A stretch of 64,000 bases of DNA from NCBI RefSeq assembly GCF_036884655.1, contig NC_088340.1:30194001-30258000 (forward strand). The letters are read 5' to 3'. Under the pieces are notes generated by a model that did no database searches, was not told the DNA's origin, and saw only the letters and a program-made list of their open reading frames with translations. This document shows, one piece after another, positions 57,955 to 64,000 of this stretch. Numbering within the stretch: the first letter of the stretch is position 1; each line of letters opens with the position of its first letter. Source of the stretch: Musa acuminata AAA Group. Taxonomy: Eukaryota > Streptophyta > Magnoliopsida > Zingiberales > Musaceae. Both the position numbers and the translations under genes were made by a program.

Positions 57955-59217
57955 GTATTGGTTGAGAGAAGTGATGGTCGAAAGGGTTGGTGGATTGGTG
58001 GATGTAGGCTACGGTTAAGGCTTGTTTTGTGGCTATTTTGGGTGCAGTTTCAGGGTGTGGTTTGGTAGAGTTTTAGGGCTATGGATGAATGTTTTGGATC
58101 TATGGTAGATGGTAGCAAAGGTTTGATAGAAATCAGTGGAAGTTGCAGCAAGTATGTGCTGTCTTGTAAGAGTACAATTGTCATCGAAGAAACAACAGTT
58201 TCTCAATGTAATTTCCACCAAAAAATTGAGAGAATTGAGGAGGGAATTGATAGCAAAATCACAGTTTATATGACAGCAAGGATATCTAATTTAATCAAGA
58301 AAATTTCGGCAATATAACAGCAAGGAAATTGGTGCAAGTTGCAATTGCAGAATTCTCGTCGAAAAATTTCAGCGGGTTACGACAAAAATTTGCAGCAACA
58401 TAAAATCATTTTTAGAGATGAATTTCTTAATAGATCAATCTTAGATGGAAGCCAAGATGATCTATGAAGTGTATAAGAAATTTCATTCAAAAAAGATTGC
58501 AAATAGATGGGTTAAGGCAACAATATGCCGCTGAAATTTTCTGCAGCACAGATTTTTAGATGTAGCAGATTGGACATAAAAGATCAGTGGTTTATATTGA
58601 GAATTTTTTGATGAAACCAAAGGGAAATCCACTGTTAGGAAATGTCAAAGCTATCATAAAAATTTCGTAGAGATTTGGATAGAAATAATATAGTATCAAG
58701 ATCAAACAAATAGTGCTATGCGGTTGAAATTTTACAGTGCAGATTTTCAAGTATAGTAGATTAGACGTAAATGATCAATGGTTTATATTGAGAATTTTTT
58801 GAAAAACCCAAAGGAAAATCTGCTGTTAGGAAGTGTCAAAGATGTCATAAAAATTTCATAGAAATTTGGATAGAAAAAGCATAGTAGCAAGATCAAACAG
58901 ATGGTGCTATGCGGCTAGAATTCTGCAATGTATCTTTCGTCGTAGAGATGAAAACTTTGTGACGAAAGGTTTATGCAGCAATGTAGGAACAGTTTTTTTT
59001 TTTTGGATTTTCAAAAAAGGATAACTAAATTGCAGCAGCAGTAAGGTAGGAAACCAGAACCTGTTGCAATTCACGGGGAGATCAAAGGATGATCTGCGGT
59101 GGTGGAGATGACGGTAGAATTTGGCGACGATCTTTTAAGCAATTGTGGGAATTGCTTTGGGCGGTTGTGGAGGGTTGATGGATAGCAGTGGAAGGGCAGC
59201 GAGATGCCAAGAACGTT
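57955..59217 (-). other. E2 leader with tandem duplication
   Basis: It aligns with E1's leader. A unit of about 193 bp from about 58548 is repeated from about 58741 (AGATTGGACATAAAAGATCA and AGATTAGACGTAAATGATCA mark the two copies). It is AT-rich with no credible ORF. Confidence 0.78.
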
Positions 59218-59229
59218 GCTCTGATACCA
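59218..59229 (-). other. Primer binding site of element E2
   Basis: Sense TGGTATCAGAGC, two bases from the LTR; initiator methionine tRNA. Confidence 0.93.
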
Positions 59230-59231
59230 GG

Positions 59232-59817
59232 TGTTAGAACCCTTGCAGATTCTAAACTTGGGGTTGATCTCTTTAGGGGATCAGCCTCCTTGGAACTCTA
59301 TAGGGGTTCCTCCATCCAAGTTGCTGCTCAAAAGCTGCAGAAAAGATTCATCTATTGCTTATCAAAAGAGGAGGAATACATGACTATTTATAGGGTTTCT
59401 AAACCCTAACTCCTAATAGAACTCCTACTCAAGACTCCTACTTCTAACCAACTCCTAATAGGACTTCTACTCAAGACCCTTATTCCTTTACAACTCCTAA
59501 TTCATCTCTAAGAAACAACCTCCTAACCCTAGCCGACCTCTTCACCTCTTGAATAGGGGTCGGCTTAGGTAGGTTTTACATGAATGTCGCTCTCAATTAG
59601 GACTCTCCTAGCTAGAGTCCTAACAGTTTTACATGAATGTCCCTCTCAATTAGGACTCTCCTAGCTAGAGTCCTAACAAATGTCTCTCTCAATTAGGACT
59701 CTCCTAGCTAGAGTCCTAACAAATGTCTCTCTTAATTAGGACTCTCCTAGCTAGAGTCCTAATAGTTTTACATGAATGTCCCTCTCAATTAGGACTCTCC
59801 AAGCTAGAGTCCTAACA
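59232..59817 (-). repeat. E2 5' LTR with tandem end units
   Basis: This LTR is 586 bp. The end unit is repeated with ends at 59625, 59678, 59721, 59764 and 59817 (spacing 53, 43, 43, 53), one 43-bp unit more than in the 3' LTR. The two LTRs are otherwise similar. A TATTTATA box lies near 59384. Confidence 0.9.
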
Positions 59818-60500
59818 CGGTACCACCGCCCAATCTAGTGGTACTACCGCCAAACAAAGCCTTGTAGACTGGGCACTAGCGGTATCATCGCCTGACAGCA
59901 TTAACTATCAGTGATACCACCGCCCAGACCACCTGGGAGGCTGAGCCTTAGGCGGTTCCACCACCCACCCTGGGCGGTGCCACCACCTAGCAAGGCTCCA
60001 AGTGGCCGAGTGGGCCCTTCCATCTAGCCCAACTCAACCATGTTTTAGGCCTAATTGGCTCCTAATTGAGTTAATGGGATTATCTCCTAATCCTAACTCA
60101 ATTTTGGTTCTAACTATAACAATTAAAGCATTAAATAAGCAATCTTTATCCGGTATATCAATCGTTCTTCTGATAAAGTCTTGATGAACTTCTAGTGAAC
60201 TTTTTGGCATGCTTTTAGTGAACTCCCAACAGACTCTTGGTGAACTTCCAACGAACTCTTAGCAAACTCTCAATGAACTCTCGATGAGCATTTAATGAAC
60301 TCTCGGCGAACTCCCAACGAACTCTCGGTGAGCTTCCGACACATCGTTTTAATCTTCGACATATCATCCAATTTTTGAATCCGGCCCAATATCTACTTTA
60401 TGCCTTATCCATTATCATAGTTAATCCTGTAATACTTATCTCAACATATGGATTAGATCATTTATCAATTGATTTCATCATAAAAATATGAGATTCAACA
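59818..60500 (-). repeat. Element F: Sirevirus-like LTR fragment, right part
   Basis: It resumes F after E2. CGGTACCACCGCC-type palindrome remnants lie at 59818-59990. The LTR end GAGATTCAACA is at 60500. No polypurine tract follows, so the element's body is not here: F is a solo or broken LTR. A 60-residue ORF at 60002-60184 is LTR sequence. Confidence 0.85.
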
Positions 60501-61042
60501 CTCTTTACAGTTCCTCTTCTAGTTCTCATCTTTGTCGCACTGGAAGCACTGACCTTTATCCTTTCTTGAGTCCTTTTTAGCAACCTTTACTTTATCCAAT
60601 CTGCCCTTGCCCTTGCCCTTCTTAATAGACTTTTCTATCTTTCTTTTCTCTCTAGTCATACCATTATAAAGAACTGGTTTCTATTTCTTAATAGTGCTTT
60701 CTACCTCCCTCAACATATTGAGGAGCTCAAGGAGAGTCACTTTAAGCTTATTCCTATTAAAATTTATTATGAACTGAGAAAAGAAATCTAGTAGGGACTA
60801 AATTAGAAGATCCACATAGGTTATCCTCTAGAACCATTCTTAGACTTGTGAGTTTCTCTATCCACTCAATCATCTTTATGACATGGTTCTAAACCGGTCT
60901 CCCCTTAGTCATCTTAGTGTGGAAGAGACTCTTGGATATCTCATATCGTTAAGTCCTTCCCTATACCTCAAGCAGTTTATAGACATATAGGAGAATGAGT
61001 TTGACATCCATATTTTTATGCTATCTTTGTAACTCAAGAGTC
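60501..61042 (-). pseudogene. gag: Element N: Angela/Tork-like gag fragment
   Basis: It matches J's gag at about 41507-42060 in the same orientation, including the zinc-knuckle region and the segment encoding [14 protein letters not shown] in J. Many substitutions and small indels break every frame, so it is old. Its left edge is LTR F (60500). Its right edge is LTR M (61043), preceded by GAGTC (61038-61042), which should be M's target duplication. Confidence 0.85.
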
Positions 61043-62415
61043 TTTTAGGATCAAGTTGGCACTAAGAGGGGGGATGAATTAGTGTTTCATAAATAATTAC
61101 GTTGAATCATAAAACTTCATTTCGATTAAACCCATATCGGAAATATGTTTAGCGAAAAGAAGGTGTGAAGTAGAGTAAGCAGCCAAGTCAATAAGCAATA
61201 TAAGGAAAAGCATAATAGAAATGGCAAAGAAAAGATCACATTGGATTTATAGTGGTTCGGTCGTCATGACCTACGTCCACTCCCAATTCCGCCTTGTTAA
61301 GGGTACCAGCGGCCACTAATGGTCTTCCTTCAATGGGTGAAGACCAACCACCCTCTTACAACACTTACTCCATTTTACGGGTTTAGGAGACAACCCTTAC
61401 AAGCCTCACACCTATTCCTGAATGATTACAAAACTAAACGAAGAGGAGGACACTTAGAACTTTCTCAACACTTTCACACCCCAAAATCACAAGACTTTTG
61501 TTCACACTTTTGTTGCTCTTTCATGTAGGAAAGAGTGGGATATTTATAGGCCCTAATAGCTTCAAATGAAACCAAAAAGTGTCTCATCCCGGGTTTCTGG
61601 GGTACTGACAGTACCACCACCATTATTGGGCAGTACCACCACCTGCACACCGACACTAGGCGGTACTACCACCTAATAGAGCCTAGGAGATTGGGCTTTG
61701 GAGGTACCATCGCCTGACAAGACGGTACCACCGCTTGGCAGCATTAACCGCTGGTGGTACCATCACGTAGTCTGGGTGGTACCATCGCACGGTCTTGGTG
61801 GTACCACAGCCCAGACTCCCTAGGAGGTCGAGCCTCAAGCGGTTCTACCACAAACTCCGTCGGTGCCACCGCCTGATGTGGCTTCAAGTGGCTGAGTGGG
61901 CCATCCATCTAGTCTAACTTAGCCTTATTTTGGGCCCAATTGGCCCCTAATTGAGTTAGTAGGATTTCTCCCAAAACTAACTCAATTTAAAGTCCTAACT
62001 ACGATAGTTAAGGCTAAAACAATTAGAAGTAATCTAAGTGGTCCAGAACATCAATTGTTCAACCGAACTCTTGGTGAACTTTTGACGAACTCCCAGCGAT
62101 ATTCTGGCAAGCCTTCGGCGAACTCCCGGCGATCTTCCGACGAGCCTTTAGCGAACTCTCAGTGATCTTTCGGTGAGCTTTCGATGAACTCCAAGCAAAC
62201 TTCCGGTGAGCTTTCACTGCATCGTCCGATCCTTCGGTGTATCCCCCGATTCATCCGGCCCGATGCCCGATCATTGACTCTAACCCAACTTCGATTCTTC
62301 TTTAATCATTTTGCCTTCCTCGCGATCATAGTTAGTCCTACATTACTTATCTCAACACATGGATTAGATCATTAATTCATCAAATGATTTCATTACCAAA
62401 ATCCGAGATTCAATA
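61043..62415 (-). repeat. Element M 3' LTR (Sirevirus-like)
   Basis: It begins TTTTAGGATCAAG (a diverged TGTTAGGATC), has a short G-run near 61066-61071, TATA box (TATTTATAGG near 61550), a degraded palindrome region (about 61600-61880, GGCGGTACTACCACC-like) and ends GAGATTCAATA. It is 1373 bp. The other LTR lies beyond the window. Confidence 0.88.
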
Positions 62416-63582
62416 ATCTCCTCCTTTTTGATGATGACAACCAACTTATGGAGTTAACCTTAACTCCCCCTATCTATATGCCATATTGAGAAAAGACAAA
62501 CTTGAATTCAAAAGGAATCATAACCTTTGAATTCAAGTGAAACAATTTCGATTATAGTATTCCGAAATTAAAATTTTATACATTGTGCACTATCATAGTT
62601 TCAAGTCATCAAAGCATAGCATGTACAATTTTATCACTTCATACATGATAATAAATCAATATCATTTTAGGCATGGCCTATATGATACTGAAGCATTCAT
62701 CACTTTATGCATGATAGTAAAATTAACATCATTTTGGCATGATATTCATGGTACTAAAGCATTAATATTTTCAATCATTTTGGGCATAACATATATGATA
62801 ATACTAAAGCACCATTTATCACTTCATGCATGATACCAAATTTAACAATACATACATAATACTAAAGCATTTTTTAACCATTTATCACTCCATGATACCA
62901 AATTCAACATCATTTTGGCATGATTCCAAAAACATTCATCATTTCTCCCCCTTTGTCATCAATAAAAAGGAGAATCATTCAACAATTTATACAAGTATTT
63001 TAAAATATTCAAGTAAGTTTTACACCAATTTATCCAAGCTAGCAAATTTATGAAATGAGAAGTTAAGTAAAAACTTTGTATGATAACTACTTTTGCTTCT
63101 TGAAATGGGCAAGCTAGCATTTTTGCTTTAGATGTGCAAGCACATTTTAGTTCTTCTTGAGATGTGCAAGTTTCTTTCTTCTTTTTGTCATAAACATAAG
63201 AAGAAGAGGAAGAAGAATAAGAGAGGAATTCATTCATCACAAGAAAAATCAAGAACCAAATCCATGAAAGGATTTCAACCAAATCAAATCCATGAAGAAA
63301 TAAGTTTCATTGAATCAAGCTTCTACTTTTGCAAAGAGAAAGGATTCATCATAAAAGATCAAAATGTGCATACTAAAAATTCATGAATCAAATCCCTTTT
63401 CTTGTAACTTGAAGGAAGAAGGATTTATAGGAAATGATTATCGCATAAATATATAAAAAGTCTATGAATAAAAACTCTTCTTTAGTGAATTGCAACAAGA
63501 AGGAATGAAGGAATGATCTCGATTTAAAAAGAAAACTCAAGTTACAAAAAATCGAGAAATCTGAAAAATATACAAGATGAAC
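62416..63582 (-). other. Element M 3' non-coding region
   Basis: Polypurine tract next to the LTR at 62416-62430, a second at 62944-62955 beside a TTGATGACAAAG-type sequence, and a third-type tract near 62465-62475. Between them it is AT-rich with repeated CATGATA and TTTGGCATGAT words. No ORF is convincing. Confidence 0.8.
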
Positions 63583-64000
63583 TCATGCATTTGGAAGATT
63601 TAGTATGCCTAATTCTCTTCTAATAAAGTCAAATTGTTCCTTATTTAATGGTTTTGTAAAAATATTAGCTAATTGATGTTTTGTATCAATAAATTCTAAA
63701 GATACATCATGATTTTTAATATGATCTTTAATAAAATGATACATAATGTCAATATGTTTAGTTCTAAAGTGTTGAATGAGATTTTTTATTAAACAAATTG
63801 CACTAATGTTATCACATTTTATAGGTATATTTTTCAAGTGAATTCCATAATCTTCTAAAGCATTTTCATCCATAAAACTTGTGCACAATATGCACCTACT
63901 GCTATATACTCAGTTTCGATTGTAGATAATACAACCGACTTTTGTTTCTTGGAAAACCAAGAGACGAGTGCATGACCTAAGAGTTGACATGTTCTGGATG
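63583..64000 (-). pseudogene. pol: Element M pol C-terminus (RNase H), frameshifted, cut by window end
   Basis: The end of Sirevirus RNase H is clear: [50 protein letters not shown], ending at TGA 63583-63585. One A is missing near 63865 relative to B and C, shifting the frame; the sequence beyond still aligns with the AEYIAAS region. The element continues past 64000. Confidence 0.88.

Larger units (their letters stand above)
54164..59817 (-). mobile_element. Element E2: complete but internally deleted chromovirus
   Basis: E2 is 5.65 kb with LTRs of 543 and 586 bp and exact duplications CGGTA (54159-54163 and 59818-59822). Order on the minus strand is LTR, primer site, leader, gag, protease, reverse transcriptase, RNase H, integrase remnant, chromodomain, tract and LTR. 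The reverse transcriptase palm and most of integrase are deleted. The chromodomain remnant assigns it to Ty3/gypsy chromoviruses; Reina-like is my guess. Confidence 0.9.

Noticed and set aside
62585..63386. ORFs of 75-107 codons in AT-rich DNA
   Set aside because: They are rich in Ile, Lys, His and Ser from AT-rich composition and lie in the 3' non-coding region of element M.

Overview
The window is plant nuclear DNA, almost certainly heterochromatic repeat sequence from a monocot. It is built almost entirely of LTR retrotransposons inserted into one another. I recognise no host gene, tRNA, rRNA or CRISPR array. Three families account for nearly everything: Ty1/copia Sireviruses (SIRE/Maximus type: LTRs of 1.2-2.1 kb, initiator-Met tRNA primer site, several polypurine tracts, an extra ORF in one copy), a Ty1/copia family resembling Angela/Tork (LTR about 1.5 kb), and a Ty3/gypsy chromovirus (LTR about 0.4-0.6 kb, chromodomain remnant, perhaps Reina-like). 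This mixture would suit Musaceae or another Zingiberales genome, but the species is a guess.

Layout, left half. A minus-strand Angela/Tork-like copy (D; 1-374 and 25862-27756) was split in its leader by Sirevirus A (+, 375-25856, target duplication GATAG). A then received two more Sireviruses: C (-, 788-8743) in its 5' LTR, duplication GCAAT/GTAAT, and B (+, 13153-22560) in its reverse transcriptase, duplication GTATT. B alone carries a third ORF (19521-20615), intact over 364 residues. D is cut off inside its LTR at 27756, where chromovirus E1 (-, 27757-31429) begins.

Layout, right half. Sirevirus-like K (-, 31430-34609) keeps gag and one LTR. Chromovirus E3 (-, 34610-35560 and 52278-53857) is split by G (-, 35561-52277, duplication GGGAT), a Sirevirus relative with gag but no pol. 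G's 3' LTR was in turn split by J (-, 36891-45648, duplication ATCAC), the youngest and best preserved element, whose LTRs are nearly identical and whose gag-pol frame is broken by only two stops. Further right, LTR fragment F (53858-54163 and 59818-60500) contains chromovirus E2 (-, 54164-59817, duplication CGGTA). Then come an Angela/Tork-like gag fragment N (60501-61042) and the 3' end of Sirevirus M (-, 61043 to the window end).

How it works together. Each element's gag, protease, integrase, reverse transcriptase and RNase H would serve its own copying, but every gag-pol seen here is interrupted, so none should be autonomous as read. Non-coding signals are better preserved than the proteins: Sirevirus LTR palindrome arrays next to the TATA box, a C-run hairpin before the primer site, repeated polypurine tracts, and a TAG codon at the gag/pol border in four Sirevirus copies. 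The most interesting points are that TAG, the palindrome array and candidate intron ahead of B's ORF3, the mosaic gag of A, the pol-less element G, and the tandem LTR ends of E2.
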